Origin: Parapedobacter pyrenivorans
Lineage (GTDB): Bacteria; Bacteroidota; Bacteroidia; Sphingobacteriales; Sphingobacteriaceae
Direction of reading: 5' to 3'
Assembly: GCF_014636865.1 (NCBI RefSeq)
Contig: NZ_BMER01000001.1
Coordinates: 484,718-548,717, forward strand
Length of the DNA stretch: 64,000 nt
How positions within the stretch are numbered: the stretch's first letter is position 1; the number at the start of each line of letters is the position of its first letter. Both the position numbers and the translations under genes were made by a program. The notes under the pieces were generated by a model that was not told the origin of the DNA, ran no database searches, and saw only the letters and a program-made list of their open reading frames with translations. This document shows positions 45,807-54,195 of this stretch, in pieces.

Positions 45807-46214
45807 ATGGCTGCACTTTCTTCATTAGGTAGATTTAAGAATACTGGATTGTTGCTTATCCGCATCGGGCTAGGTATTATGTTCGTGATGCATGGTTATC
45901 CCAAGCTCATGGGTGGACCAGACCGATGGGAAGGCGTGGGTAGCGCAATGGGGCATGTCGGGGTTACGTTTCTTCCTGTTGTTTGGGGACTGGCTGCTGC
46001 ACTAGCCGAAACCCTTGGTGGCCTATGTCTAATACTCGGTTTATTTTTCAGACCCGTAGCACTTGTGCTTGCGTTTACGATGCTGATTGCAGCACTATCC
46101 CACCTGGGCCGGGGTGATGGAATCAAAGGGGCATCCCATGCCATCGAGATCGGTGTCGTCTTTTTAGGTCTTGCGTTTGTGGGGCCCGGCAAATATAGCA
46201 TGGACAAAAAGTAG
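45807..46214 (+). CDS. DoxX-family membrane protein
   Basis: 135 residues with about four hydrophobic helices. GLLLIRIGLGIMFVMHGYPKLMGG at the N-terminus and LAAALAETLGGLCLILGLFFRP in the middle are typical of DoxX/SURF4-like proteins. Family members sit in the inner membrane and have been linked to thiosulfate:quinone oxidoreductase or redox stress, but the role here is open. The methyltransferase gene starts five bases after its stop. Confidence 0.9.
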   Translation: MAALSSLGRFKNTGLLLIRIGLGIMFVMHGYPKLMGGPDRWEGVGSAMGHVGVTFLPVVWGLAAALAETLGGLCLILGLFFRPVALVLAFTMLIAALSHLGRGDGIKGASHAIEIGVVFLGLAFVGPGKYSMDKK

Positions 46215-46219
46215 TTAAT

Positions 46220-46885
46220 ATGGACAGCTCGATTGATTTTAAGGCCTTGGCAGCCCAGTTATCCAAACCAGAGGGCGATATGGGGATCAAAACTGCTGAG
46301 CATATGAATATAAGCAATGCAGACATGACTCGCCATGCTGTGGATCTGCTCGATTGCGGGGATAATGATCAGGTACTGGAGATCGGTCCAGGCAACGGGC
46401 ACTTTGCTTCATACGTATTGGCCAAAGGGCCTAAAATCGTTTATACAGGAGTCGACATCTCAAAGACCATGGTTGTGACCGCTCGAGAAATCAACAAACA
46501 CCACATCGACGCAGGCCGGGTTACCTTCCAGCACGTGGATGGCATACATCTCCCGTTTTCGGACCAAACTTTTGATAAGGTATTTACCGTCAATACCCTC
46601 TATTTCTGGACAGAACCTGCCAAGCAATTGGCTGAAATCAAGAGGGTACTAAAACCCACTGGTATATTCGTCTTGGCCATTGCGAGTAAGGCATTTATGG
46701 AACAGCTTCCATTTACCACCTATGGGTTTACGCTCTATACGCCGGAAGAGGCACAAAAGCTGCTGTTGACCAATGGTTTCGACCTGTTGGATATCAAGGT
46801 ACGAGCGCAGAAAATCACGGGTGCCGCAAAACAAGAAATGGTGCGTGAAGAAGTATTTATCCTTGCCAAGGAAATGATACACTGA
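46220..46885 (+). CDS. Class I SAM-dependent methyltransferase
   Basis: 221 residues. Motif I VLEIGPGNGHFASYVL at about 54-69 binds SAM, VDISKTMV is the acidic loop after strand 2, and DGIHLPFSDQTFDKVFTVNTLYFW is motif II/post-II of the UbiE/methyltransferase-11 group. The substrate is unknown. Co-transcribed with the DoxX gene. Confidence 0.88.
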   Translation: MDSSIDFKALAAQLSKPEGDMGIKTAEHMNISNADMTRHAVDLLDCGDNDQVLEIGPGNGHFASYVLAKGPKIVYTGVDISKTMVVTAREINKHHIDAGRVTFQHVDGIHLPFSDQTFDKVFTVNTLYFWTEPAKQLAEIKRVLKPTGIFVLAIASKAFMEQLPFTTYGFTLYTPEEAQKLLLTNGFDLLDIKVRAQKITGAAKQEMVREEVFILAKEMIH

Positions 46886-46912
46886 CCACACATCAAATTT
46901 ATATGATTTTTT

Positions 46913-46942
46913 TTGGAAGAAATGGAAATACTCCTATCTTTG
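46913..46942 (+). promoter_or_regulatory. Bacteroidota housekeeping promoter of tRNA-Glu
   Basis: TTG at 46913-46915, 19 bases, TATCTTTG at 46935-46942. The tRNA starts 43 bases further on. Ideal -33/-7 pattern. Confidence 0.75.
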
Positions 46943-46984
46943 CAGACCGAAAAAACCCAGCGTTTGGATTTTGACGGTAAAAAA

Positions 46985-47056
46985 GGCCCGTTCGTCTAGG
47001 GGTTAGGACGCAAGATTTTCATTCTTGAAACAGGGGTTCGATTCCCCTACGGGCTA
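46985..47056 (+). tRNA. tRNA-Glu (anticodon TTC)
   Basis: 72 bases fold as a full cloverleaf. Acceptor stem GGCCCGT/ACGGGCT (G-T at the first pair), D-arm GTCT...GGAC, anticodon stem CAAGA/TCTTG with loop TTTTCAT giving anticodon TTC, and T-arm CAGGGGTTCGATTCCCCT. The discriminator base is A. The 3-prime CCA is not encoded (the genome reads CAC), so it must be added by the CCA enzyme. Flanked by a clean promoter and a strong terminator as a single-gene unit. Confidence 0.97.
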
Positions 47057-47070
47057 CACATCTTGAAGTC

Positions 47071-47118
47071 AAAACATGAAAACGCCTGCATTCAATTTGC
47101 AGGCGTTTTCATGTTTTT
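47071..47118 (+). terminator. Intrinsic terminator of the tRNA-Glu unit
   Basis: A perfect 20 bp inverted repeat (47071-47090 with 47098-47117; core ACGCCTGCA / TGCAGGCGT) around a 7 base loop, with A residues on the left and T residues on the right, starts 15 bases after the tRNA. It may work in both directions. Confidence 0.9.
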
Positions 47119-47303
47119 ACAGCGCCTCGTTCATGCAATTATCCGGATCAGAAATTTTCATCTTGGCGTGCGTTTCGCATCAAAAATTCTTACCTTGCAT
47201 CAACGTATTTGCGCCTACAATCCTTTCAGATCGGTGAGTGGAGAGAAGGGATACCGCAAGCCGCCGATAGCGATGATTGATTAAGGACCTAATTCATTAA
47301 TAA

Positions 47304-48305
47304 GTGGAGCTTAATTTCGGAATCAATTTAAGTATTATCCTATTTATTATCGCATCCGGTATAATTTGGTTTTTTTGCACGAAGCTGTCTACGCTTGTTG
47401 ATTTCATCGATGTAGAATTTAATCTGGGAAGCGCGTTCGGAGGAACGATGATTCTCGCCATAGTCACCAATTTGCCAGAAATAGCGATTACGATAAATGG
47501 TGCTATAAAAGGTGATATTGACATGGCAACTGGAAATATTCTAGGTGGAATTGCCATCCAATCGACGTTGCTGGCGCTGTTCGATTTCGCGTCAAGAAAA
47601 CAATCTAAACCACTTTCCACGCTAACCAGCAGCGAAACTAGCATCCTGCAAGGACTTTTCCTTGTTGCGATTTTGACCATCGTTATTATCGGGCACTTAT
47701 TTCGCAATACGTTGCTTTTTGCAAGAACTACACCGCCGGAGCTGCTCATCGGCCTCATGTGGATCGCCAGTATTTTTGCGATGAAAAAATTTCAGAAAAG
47801 CTCCCCCCTTCCACTTAAAGAAAAAGCGAAAACCAGGCTTTCCAAAACTTCGGCATTGATAGGGCTCGTTGTTGTATCCATTATCATATTGGTATTTGGT
47901 GTGTTACTAGAAGCTTCAAGTTCTGCCATTGCGGCCCACTACGAAATAAACGGTGTCATTTTCGGCGCAACGGTATTAGCGCTGGTAACCTCATTACCTG
48001 AAATTTCAGGTGGCTTGGCCTTTGTTCGCAACAAATCTTATCAACCCATCATCAGCGATATATTTGGTGGGAATGTTTTTTTGCCCGTTTTATTTCTTCC
48101 TGCTACCCTGATTACCAACAACGCGATATTGCCCAGTGCCAACAACGTAAACATCTACCTAACGAGTATCGCCATGCTGGTTACGCTTGTATACCTTTCC
48201 GGGATGATTATCAAAAGCGATAAACGACACAGAGGTATGGGTACGGATTCCTGGATAGCTTTAGGGGTTTATTTTATTGCAATGATTGGGCTTTTCTATC
48301 TGTAA
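47304..48305 (+). CDS. Sodium/calcium (cation/proton) exchanger family protein
   Basis: 333 residues with about ten hydrophobic helices, GTG start at 47304. Two internally homologous halves each carry an alpha-repeat: ILAIVTNLPEIAITINGAIKGDIDMATGNILGG near 50-82 and VLALVTSLPEISGGLAFVRNKSYQPIISDIFGGN near 228-262, with the NLPE/SLPE ion-binding Glu residues. It is an inner-membrane antiporter of the YrbG/CaxA type; the ion (calcium, sodium or another cation) cannot be told. Confidence 0.9.
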   Translation: MELNFGINLSIILFIIASGIIWFFCTKLSTLVDFIDVEFNLGSAFGGTMILAIVTNLPEIAITINGAIKGDIDMATGNILGGIAIQSTLLALFDFASRKQSKPLSTLTSSETSILQGLFLVAILTIVIIGHLFRNTLLFARTTPPELLIGLMWIASIFAMKKFQKSSPLPLKEKAKTRLSKTSALIGLVVVSIIILVFGVLLEASSSAIAAHYEINGVIFGATVLALVTSLPEISGGLAFVRNKSYQPIISDIFGGNVFLPVLFLPATLITNNAILPSANNVNIYLTSIAMLVTLVYLSGMIIKSDKRHRGMGTDSWIALGVYFIAMIGLFYL

Positions 48306-48500
48306 GGACCAAATTGATTGTGTATAACGAACTGCCAGATAGATATTGCGGGTGGCCGGTCCCTGTTTGACGACGATGATAGCCTATTTCTCTCTCTAGG
48401 CCTTTCGTGTCGTATCAACAAGCAACCACCGATGCAATAGCTGATAACCAACCATCCTCGGCACAATAGAATTCCGGAAACCGACATTCTTGCTATTTAA

Positions 48501-48514
48501 GACAAATTTGTCGT
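48501..48514. promoter_or_regulatory. Palindromic operator in the Rrf2 promoter
   Basis: GACAAATTTGTC (48501-48512) is a perfect 12 bp palindrome that contains the TTG (48508-48510) of the Rrf2 gene promoter. The 14-mer GACAAATTTGTCGT is repeated exactly inside the gene at 48884-48897. Its position over the -33 element suggests autorepression by the encoded Rrf2 regulator. Confidence 0.6.
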
Positions 48515-48538
48515 AAATAAGAAACTTTCGTATCTTTG
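48508..48538 (+). promoter_or_regulatory. Promoter of the Rrf2-globin-DUF488-hemerythrin operon
   Basis: TTG at 48508-48510, 20 bases, TATCTTTG at 48531-48538, ending 18 bases before the ATG at 48557. The TTG lies inside the palindrome at 48501-48512. Confidence 0.65.
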
Positions 48539-48556
48539 CCATCAAATGGCAAGTTA

Positions 48557-49018
48557 ATGTTTTCAAAATCATGCGAATACGGCATCAAGGCAGTAATCTA
48601 TATTGCCACACAGACGCTGCAAAACAAACGAGTTAAAATCGGCGATATTGTAGACAATATCGGTTCGCCTGAAGCCTTTACCGGGAAGATTCTGGGCACA
48701 TTAACCAAACGGGGCATTGTCATTTCCTATACAGGGCCTTATGGTGGATTTGAAATCGACCCACTCAAAATGGAATCGACAAAAGTGAGCGATATTGTCT
48801 GTGCTATGGATGGAGACACACTGTATAACGGATGCGGACTGGGGTTAAACGAATGCAACAGTAGGCAACCTTGCCCCATGCACGACAAATTTGTCGTTGT
48901 CAGGTCGCAATTAAAAAACATGTTGGAAACAACGACCGTCCACGATCTCGCAATGGGGTTGAAATCGGGGAGATACTTCCTCGCTCGCACTAACTGCACG
49001 ATGACCAATGGAAACTAG
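48557..49018 (+). CDS. Rrf2-family regulator with three cysteines (NsrR/IscR-like)
   Basis: 153 residues from the ATG at 48557; the upstream TTG at 48536 lies in the promoter. Winged helix at about 1-70 (SCEYGIKAVIYIA, then KIGDIVDNIGSPEAFTGKILGTLTKRGIVISYTGPYGGF). Three cysteines, Cys93, Cys100 and Cys106 (NGCGLGLNECNSRQPC), are placed like the iron-sulfur ligands of IscR and NsrR. The downstream globin and hemerythrin genes point to nitric oxide or oxygen sensing, so an NsrR-like role is likely but inferred. It probably represses its own operon through the palindrome at 48501-48512. Confidence 0.9.
   Translation: MFSKSCEYGIKAVIYIATQTLQNKRVKIGDIVDNIGSPEAFTGKILGTLTKRGIVISYTGPYGGFEIDPLKMESTKVSDIVCAMDGDTLYNGCGLGLNECNSRQPCPMHDKFVVVRSQLKNMLETTTVHDLAMGLKSGRYFLARTNCTMTNGN
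48882..48897. promoter_or_regulatory. Second copy of the palindrome, inside the Rrf2 gene
   Basis: ACGACAAATTTGTCGT is a perfect 16 bp palindrome within codons for HDKFVV of the Rrf2 gene. It shares 14 identical bases with the promoter copy 383 bases upstream. It may be an auxiliary operator that blocks elongation or supports looping, or a coincidence of codon choice. Confidence 0.45.
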
Positions 49019-49403
49019 AAAAAACATATCGAATCTTGACGACATCAAACTGTTGGTCGACAATTTCTACGATAAGGTACGTGAGGATGACCTGTTGAAA
49101 GCTATTTTCAACAATGTCATCCAAGACCGCTGGCCAGCACATTTGGAGAAAATGTATCATTTTTGGCAAACGGTTCTATTAGGGGAGCATACGTATTTCG
49201 GAAGCCCTTTTGTGCCCCACGCGGAGCTACCTGTCGAAAAAAGTCATTTCGATCGTTGGATGGAACTGTTTGTCGAGACTGTCGATGAATACTTCATCGG
49301 TGAAAAGGCTGAAAGAGCGAAGTGGCAAGCCGACCGCATGGCAGAAATGTTTCTGCACAAAATACAGTACTACAAAAACAACCCGGCACGGCCCCTGTTG
49401 TAA
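49008..49403 (+). CDS. Truncated haemoglobin (group III-like)
   Basis: 131 residues, ATG at 49008, overlapping the end of the Rrf2 gene by 11 bases. The 2-over-2 globin pattern is seen in IKLLVDNFYDKVREDDLLKAIFN, then WPAHLEKMYHFWQTVLLG, then the proximal His80 in PVEKSHFDRWMELF and the conserved WQADRMAEMF tail helix. Group III truncated globins bind oxygen and nitric oxide. In an operon with an Fe-S-type Rrf2 regulator and hemerythrin, detoxification or buffering of NO is the most likely role. Confidence 0.93.
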   Translation: METRKNISNLDDIKLLVDNFYDKVREDDLLKAIFNNVIQDRWPAHLEKMYHFWQTVLLGEHTYFGSPFVPHAELPVEKSHFDRWMELFVETVDEYFIGEKAERAKWQADRMAEMFLHKIQYYKNNPARPLL

Positions 49404-49426
49404 GCTCGATCTATACATGTTGTTTT

Positions 49427-49774
49427 ATGGCAAGATTCAAAATAAAACGTATCTATGATCCTCCTGCTGACGCGGATGGTTACCGCATATTGGTGGACCG
49501 GCTGTGGCCGAGGGGGCAACGCAAGGAAGAAGCCAAGCTTGATGAATGGAAGAAGGAGATCGCTCCCTCAACAGCGCTCAGAAAATGGTTTGACCATCGA
49601 CCTGATCGTTTTGAAGCGTTTTCGGCAAAATACCGGGAGGAACTCTCCACGAAAGTATCAGACCTCGCCAAGTTGCGTGAGCTGGCCAAAAAAGGCGGGG
49701 TGACCTTGTTATACGCCGCGAAAGACGAAAAGGTTAATCATGCCTCCGTATTAATGCAAGTGTTGGAATCTTAA
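49427..49774 (+). CDS. DUF488 family protein
   Basis: 115 residues from the ATG at 49427 (MARFKIKRIYDPP); the frame opens earlier, but that part overlaps the globin gene. RIYDPPADADGYRILVDRLWPRGQRKEEAKLDEWKKEIAPS and RKWFDHRP match the YeaO/DUF488 family, whose function is not established. Starts 23 bases after the globin stop and ends 17 bases before the hemerythrin gene, so it belongs to the same stress operon. Confidence 0.92.
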   Translation: MARFKIKRIYDPPADADGYRILVDRLWPRGQRKEEAKLDEWKKEIAPSTALRKWFDHRPDRFEAFSAKYREELSTKVSDLAKLRELAKKGGVTLLYAAKDEKVNHASVLMQVLES

Positions 49775-49791
49775 ACAAATCCCAAACGGCC

Positions 49792-50256
49792 ATGAATGAC
49801 ACCAAACCATTGAAAAGGAGTGAGTACCTGAAAGCCATCAGCCGTGACCACCATCATGGCCTGTTGCTGTGCTGGAAAATCAGGGAAGGCTTCAAACGGG
49901 GTGTATCGGCTGACCGCATTAAACCATATATCGACTGGTTTTGGCAATCCCACCTAGCCAGCCACTTTGATATCGAAGAAAAACACGTCTTTCCGGTGTT
50001 GGGCAGTAACCATGAATTGGTAAAAAAGGCCCTTTCCGAACATCGACGGCTGAAACGATTGTTTATGCAGGAAACGGATATCTGGCGGTCGTTAAATTTG
50101 ATTGAGGAAGAGTTAGATAGCCATATCCGCTTCGAAGAGCGGATATTATTTAATGAGGTGCAACGAATCGCAACTACATTACAGCTTTCCACTATCGCCA
50201 AACACCACAATGCTGCAACCCACTGTGACGACTGGTTGGATGAGTTTTGGAAATAA
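49792..50256 (+). CDS. Hemerythrin HHE-domain protein
   Basis: 154 residues, cytosolic, four-helix type. Candidate di-iron ligands: His in SRDHHHG (20-22), His58 in ASHFDIEEKHVF, Glu62/63, His84 in SEHRRL, His111 and Glu115/116 in DSHIRFEERILF. Related proteins (for example YtfE/RIC-like and HHE proteins) bind oxygen or NO, or repair damaged iron centres. Last gene of the Rrf2-globin-DUF488 operon. Confidence 0.92.
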   Translation: MNDTKPLKRSEYLKAISRDHHHGLLLCWKIREGFKRGVSADRIKPYIDWFWQSHLASHFDIEEKHVFPVLGSNHELVKKALSEHRRLKRLFMQETDIWRSLNLIEEELDSHIRFEERILFNEVQRIATTLQLSTIAKHHNAATHCDDWLDEFWK

Positions 50257-50282
50257 ATGCGGCTAACCGATCAGCTGTAAGT

Positions 50283-51443
50283 CTACGAGGAGGCCAACGC
50301 TGTCGGAAAATCGCCAACCTGTTCGCAGCAGACCTGCTCCATCACCTGCTTTAATTGAGCCTTCAACAGCGCAATGGTATGATCACCTCCCTGCTTGCCC
50401 AAAGCGGACACTCCGTACATAAACGGACGCCCCATAAAGGTAAACTTAGCACCGCATGCCAACGACCGTCCAATATCGGGGCCAGAACGCAAGCCGCTAT
50501 CAATCATAATGGTCATTTTGTCGCCGTAGCTATCGGCTAGTCCTTTTAAGGGTTTTATGGTAGACTCGCCTGCGTCAATTTGCCGTCCACCATGGTTGGA
50601 TACGATGACCCCATCTGCCCCCAAGCGGATACTTTCTTCCATATCCTCGTCACACACCACGCCCTTGATGACCAATTTACCCTTCCAAAGATCCCGGATG
50701 GCTTTAATTTTTTCGGAGTCCACACGCCCAGTAAACGTAGCGTTCATGAACTTTCCGAGCTGTTTGATATCGAGGTCCTTTCCCATGTAGGGTTTTAATG
50801 TGGCAAAAGTAGGCATGCCGGCTTTCAGAAACTCAACGGACCACGCCGGCCGCAAAGCTGCCTGGATGAAATTGTTGATGGTGATTTTAGGCGGCATGGA
50901 CAGCCCTGCTTTGATCTCGCGGTAGCGTAACCCGAAGGACGGAACATCTACCAGAACCACCAATACAGGACATTCTACCGCATCCAGCCGACGTAAGATG
51001 TCATCACGCAGCTTGTTTTCTGTGGGGTGGTAAAGCTGGAACCAAAACTGGGATCCGGCGACTTCTGCAATCTCTTCAATACTTGCCGTAGACACCGTGC
51101 TGAGGATATAGGGGATATTATGCTTCCGTGCGGCTTTGGCCAAAATGACTGGTGCGTTTGGCCACATCAATCCCTGCAATCCGATGGGTGATATACCAAA
51201 TGGCGCATCATAAACATGGCCAAACAATTCGGTGCGCATGTCTACACCCCTGTGCTTCTTAAGGTACCGCGGGATAAGTTGGATATCGCGAAAATCGGCC
51301 TCGTTGCGCCAGAGGTTTAGCTCATCGTTGCATCCGCCTTCGAGGTAATCAAAGGCGAACTTGGGGATACGTTGCTTGGCCTTTTTCTTCAAGTCTTGTA
51401 CCGATGGATATTGGGGATTGTATTTCAGTAATTCGGGATTCAT
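50283..51443 (-). CDS. lldD: FMN-dependent alpha-hydroxy-acid dehydrogenase (L-lactate oxidising type)
   Basis: 386 residues, ATG at 51443 overlapping the rhaB stop (ATGA). Conserved blocks of the family: FAFDYLEGGCNDELNLWRNEADFRDIQLIPR, PFGISPIGLQGLMWPNAP, LVIKGVVCDEDMEESIRLGADGVIVSNHGGRQID (catalytic His in SNHGGRQ), and DSGLRSGPDIGRSLACGA for FMN phosphate. L-lactate to pyruvate is the usual reaction. As the last gene of the rhamnose operon it would oxidise the L-lactate made from L-lactaldehyde, which fits the RhaEW pathway. Confidence 0.9.
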   Translation of the reverse strand: MNPELLKYNPQYPSVQDLKKKAKQRIPKFAFDYLEGGCNDELNLWRNEADFRDIQLIPRYLKKHRGVDMRTELFGHVYDAPFGISPIGLQGLMWPNAPVILAKAARKHNIPYILSTVSTASIEEIAEVAGSQFWFQLYHPTENKLRDDILRRLDAVECPVLVVLVDVPSFGLRYREIKAGLSMPPKITINNFIQAALRPAWSVEFLKAGMPTFATLKPYMGKDLDIKQLGKFMNATFTGRVDSEKIKAIRDLWKGKLVIKGVVCDEDMEESIRLGADGVIVSNHGGRQIDAGESTIKPLKGLADSYGDKMTIMIDSGLRSGPDIGRSLACGAKFTFMGRPFMYGVSALGKQGGDHTIALLKAQLKQVMEQVCCEQVGDFPTALASS

Positions 51444-52825
51444 CTATGTTGCTCTTTATTTTCGTTAGCATGTGCGTAAAACCGCAATTCAATCAGGTCA
51501 TTGGGCAGCGGACGTTTGTTCCATGTGGCGTGAATGGCCAATGCTGCCCCTACGGCGGTGGCTTGTGCCATGGAGGCTGCAAACACTTCCATCTCCGGGA
51601 ACGCATCTGCCAACAAGTTCATATAGACCGTGTTTTTGCTAAAACCCCCATCGACGAAAATACGTTTTACATCGGACCCCTTGATCGCCAAACCGGTAGA
51701 AATCTGTTGCAAATCTACCAGATCCATCATGAGGCGGTGGTACGCTTCGTCGTATGAAGTGTAATCCGACAGGTTACGTTGTGCAAATGCCGATACCTTG
51801 CCCCCTATCGGTGCGGGTCCTCCAACTGCTTTCCGTAACTTGGCTACCAGATTGGGGTCATATGCCATATTCCGATAGCGACTGGTTGGTTGGCCGAAAT
51901 GCTCTGCAATCCGTTTCACCTGCTGTTCATGCTCGTAACCCGCAAAGAGCCGGGATGCCTTAACAGGCGTTCCCTGGTAGTGCATGTAGCAAAGGCAGTC
52001 GGCTTCCAGCTCTGCCTTAGTCAGCGGTGTATGGTTAAACGGATTGAGGCTGATGCACCATGTACCCGTAGATATCAGCACAAAAGGCTCGTGAAAACTG
52101 ACCAGGTAAGGTATGAGTGCAGCCGAGCTATCGTGCAATCCCACTCCTACACCATATCCATTGCCTGGAAAAGACGCCGGAAATACGGCATCTCCGGCGA
52201 CAATGGGGGCCAACTTATCGATAATACCCTCCCGGCGCACCCATTCATGGTAGTCATTTGCCGTAAAATCCCAAAGGTGGGTATGGCAGCCGATACTCGT
52301 CATATCGGAGTACATACGTCCTGAAATCAGAAAACTCAGGTATTGCGGTAGATGTAGGGCACAACGGATTCGCTCAAAAAGCGCAGGTTTCTCATATTTG
52401 ATCCGGTACAATTGCATACCCGAATTGAGACTGCCTAAAATGGGTGAGGCCGTAGTGTACGCGACTTTCTCTTCCCCACCGTAGGTTTCATAAAATTTCC
52501 GTTGCAGGTTATCGGGGTAAGGCTTCAGGTAGTTATATAGCGGTGCCACGGGTTTACCATCTTCGTCAACGCAAACCAAGCTAGCTCCATACGCTGCGAA
52601 GTTGATCGCTTTGATGTCAAACTCGGACCTTCGGAATACTTCGTGCAACGAATCAAAGACAGAAAGCCGAAGGCTTTCCAGGTTTTCACATGGGTCGCCA
52701 TCTTCATCTACCGTTTCGGTGAACCGCGCTGATCGCTCGAAAACAATTTTATATTGTTCGTTGAAGAGGAACAGCTTCTTATTGGTCTTCCCGACATCAA
52801 ATATCGCTATAACCGGCGTTTTCAT
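51440..52825 (-). CDS. rhaB: FGGY-family carbohydrate kinase, probable L-rhamnulokinase
   Basis: 461 residues, cytosolic. The two-lobed actin-like ATPase fold of FGGY kinases is indicated by AIFDVGKTNKKLFLFNE at the start, VGVGLHDSSAALIPYL, STGTWCISLNPF (about 245-260) and VDGGFSKNTVYMNLLADAF (about 395-415). It should phosphorylate L-rhamnulose at C1. The start lies eight bases after the rhaI stop, and the stop overlaps the lldD start by four bases. FGGY kinases are hard to tell apart by sequence; the neighbours make rhamnulokinase the best call. Confidence 0.9.
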   Translation of the reverse strand: MKTPVIAIFDVGKTNKKLFLFNEQYKIVFERSARFTETVDEDGDPCENLESLRLSVFDSLHEVFRRSEFDIKAINFAAYGASLVCVDEDGKPVAPLYNYLKPYPDNLQRKFYETYGGEEKVAYTTASPILGSLNSGMQLYRIKYEKPALFERIRCALHLPQYLSFLISGRMYSDMTSIGCHTHLWDFTANDYHEWVRREGIIDKLAPIVAGDAVFPASFPGNGYGVGVGLHDSSAALIPYLVSFHEPFVLISTGTWCISLNPFNHTPLTKAELEADCLCYMHYQGTPVKASRLFAGYEHEQQVKRIAEHFGQPTSRYRNMAYDPNLVAKLRKAVGGPAPIGGKVSAFAQRNLSDYTSYDEAYHRLMMDLVDLQQISTGLAIKGSDVKRIFVDGGFSKNTVYMNLLADAFPEMEVFAASMAQATAVGAALAIHATWNKRPLPNDLIELRFYAHANENKEQHR

Positions 52826-52833
52826 TTTTCTGC

Positions 52834-54108
52834 TTATAATCCCGTAGCTACCGTTTTTTCACCCCGTTCCTTAACTAGCCTTCCACGCACATCCAGTTCT
52901 CGGTACAACTGGACTGGATTCAACGCCGCACCCGCGCGCAAACGCGCCTCGGCCACTAACGGCCGAACATCAGTACGGAAGGCTTGCTGTAACACCTCCT
53001 GCGCACGCGCGACATCATTAGTTGCCTGTGCCTCATTGAGCGCATTACGGTCTATCAGCAATGCCTGCGCGTATGCGATAAGGATTGCCTCTACCGATTG
53101 GAGCAAATCTTCCAATGGATCTTTCAGGTTATGCGATGCATCGATCATCCACCCTAAATCCTTGGCATGTTCCATGCCCCGGTTGTCCATCCCCTCTATC
53201 AATTCGCTAAATATCAAAAACAGCTGATACGGTTTGATACTCCCGGTGGTCAGATCGTCATCCCCGTATTTGGAGTCATTGAAATGAAATCCACCGAGTT
53301 TGCCTTCCATCAGCAACAAGGCAACAATCTGTTCGATATTGGCATTGGGTAAGTGATGCCCCAAATCCACCAGGGTATAAGCTTTGTCGCCAAGCTTGCT
53401 GGCATACAGCAAGGATTGCCCCCAATCGCCTACCGTCGTGGAATAAAAATTGGGTTCGAACGCTTTATATTCGACAAAAATTTTCCAATCGGCCGGTAAC
53501 GCCGCATATACTTCCTGCAAACTTTCGAGGGTGTTTTGAAAAGCACGACGGAAATTAAGCTGGCCGGGGAAGCTCGATCCGTCAGCCAACCACACGGTCA
53601 GCGACTTGGAGCCTAATTCAATGCCATGCTTGATAACTTCGATATTGTGGTCTATAGCCTGCTTACGAACAGCTCGGTCTACATGTTGCATGGAGCCGAA
53701 TTTGTAGCTATGGGTTTGCCCCTGTTGATCCTGGAACGTATTGGAGTTCATGGCGTCAAATGCCAGACCGTGCTGCTCCGCCAACGTCCGTATGGCAGCA
53801 TAATCTTTTGGAATATCCCACGGAATATGCAGTGATATGGCGCCGCTTGACTGATTAAGCGCATGCAATAGCCCGATATCAGCAATTTTCTCTTCTAAAT
53901 TTCCGGGTTCGCCACCGCCTGAAAAGCGGCCGAATCGGGTCCCGCCGGTACCTAATGCCCAGCTTGGGATAGCCACCTGAAACGACACCAGTTTCTGCAC
54001 GACACCGTCGATGTTGGGCATATCCTCCGCCAATTGCGCAAATCTCCGTTGCTGCGTATGCTCCAACCGTTTGTTATGTTCAGCTATTTGATTTCTATCG
54101 ATATTCAT
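52834..54108 (-). CDS. rhaI: L-rhamnose isomerase (RhaI type)
   Basis: 424 residues. Similar to the Pseudomonas-type L-rhamnose isomerase and not to E. coli RhaA. VAIPSWALGTGGTRFGRF, SLHIPWDIPKDY, KIFVEYKAFEPNFYSTTVGDWGQ (metal-binding Glu near 214), LVDLGHHLPNANIE (Asp and His ligands near 260) and FHFNDSKYGDDDL are conserved. Manganese-dependent TIM barrel converting L-rhamnose to L-rhamnulose in the cytosol. It follows the RhaEW gene by 87 bases. Confidence 0.93.
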   Translation of the reverse strand: MNIDRNQIAEHNKRLEHTQQRRFAQLAEDMPNIDGVVQKLVSFQVAIPSWALGTGGTRFGRFSGGGEPGNLEEKIADIGLLHALNQSSGAISLHIPWDIPKDYAAIRTLAEQHGLAFDAMNSNTFQDQQGQTHSYKFGSMQHVDRAVRKQAIDHNIEVIKHGIELGSKSLTVWLADGSSFPGQLNFRRAFQNTLESLQEVYAALPADWKIFVEYKAFEPNFYSTTVGDWGQSLLYASKLGDKAYTLVDLGHHLPNANIEQIVALLLMEGKLGGFHFNDSKYGDDDLTTGSIKPYQLFLIFSELIEGMDNRGMEHAKDLGWMIDASHNLKDPLEDLLQSVEAILIAYAQALLIDRNALNEAQATNDVARAQEVLQQAFRTDVRPLVAEARLRAGAALNPVQLYRELDVRGRLVKERGEKTVATGL

Positions 54109-54195
54109 AGCGGGTTCTTGTCAAAGTTAAAAAAGCATTGCCAATTCACGCGCTTCAAGAAGATTGGACTGACAATTCTGCTAATAAAAGATAAT

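Noticed and set aside
47063-47284. 73-codon ORF after tRNA-Glu
   Set aside because: It starts next to and runs through the perfect 20 bp terminator hairpin, so its reading frame is a by-product of that repeat.
48296-48487. 63-codon minus-strand ORF in the gap before the Rrf2 gene
   Set aside because: No family pattern, no promoter, and a composition like non-coding sequence.
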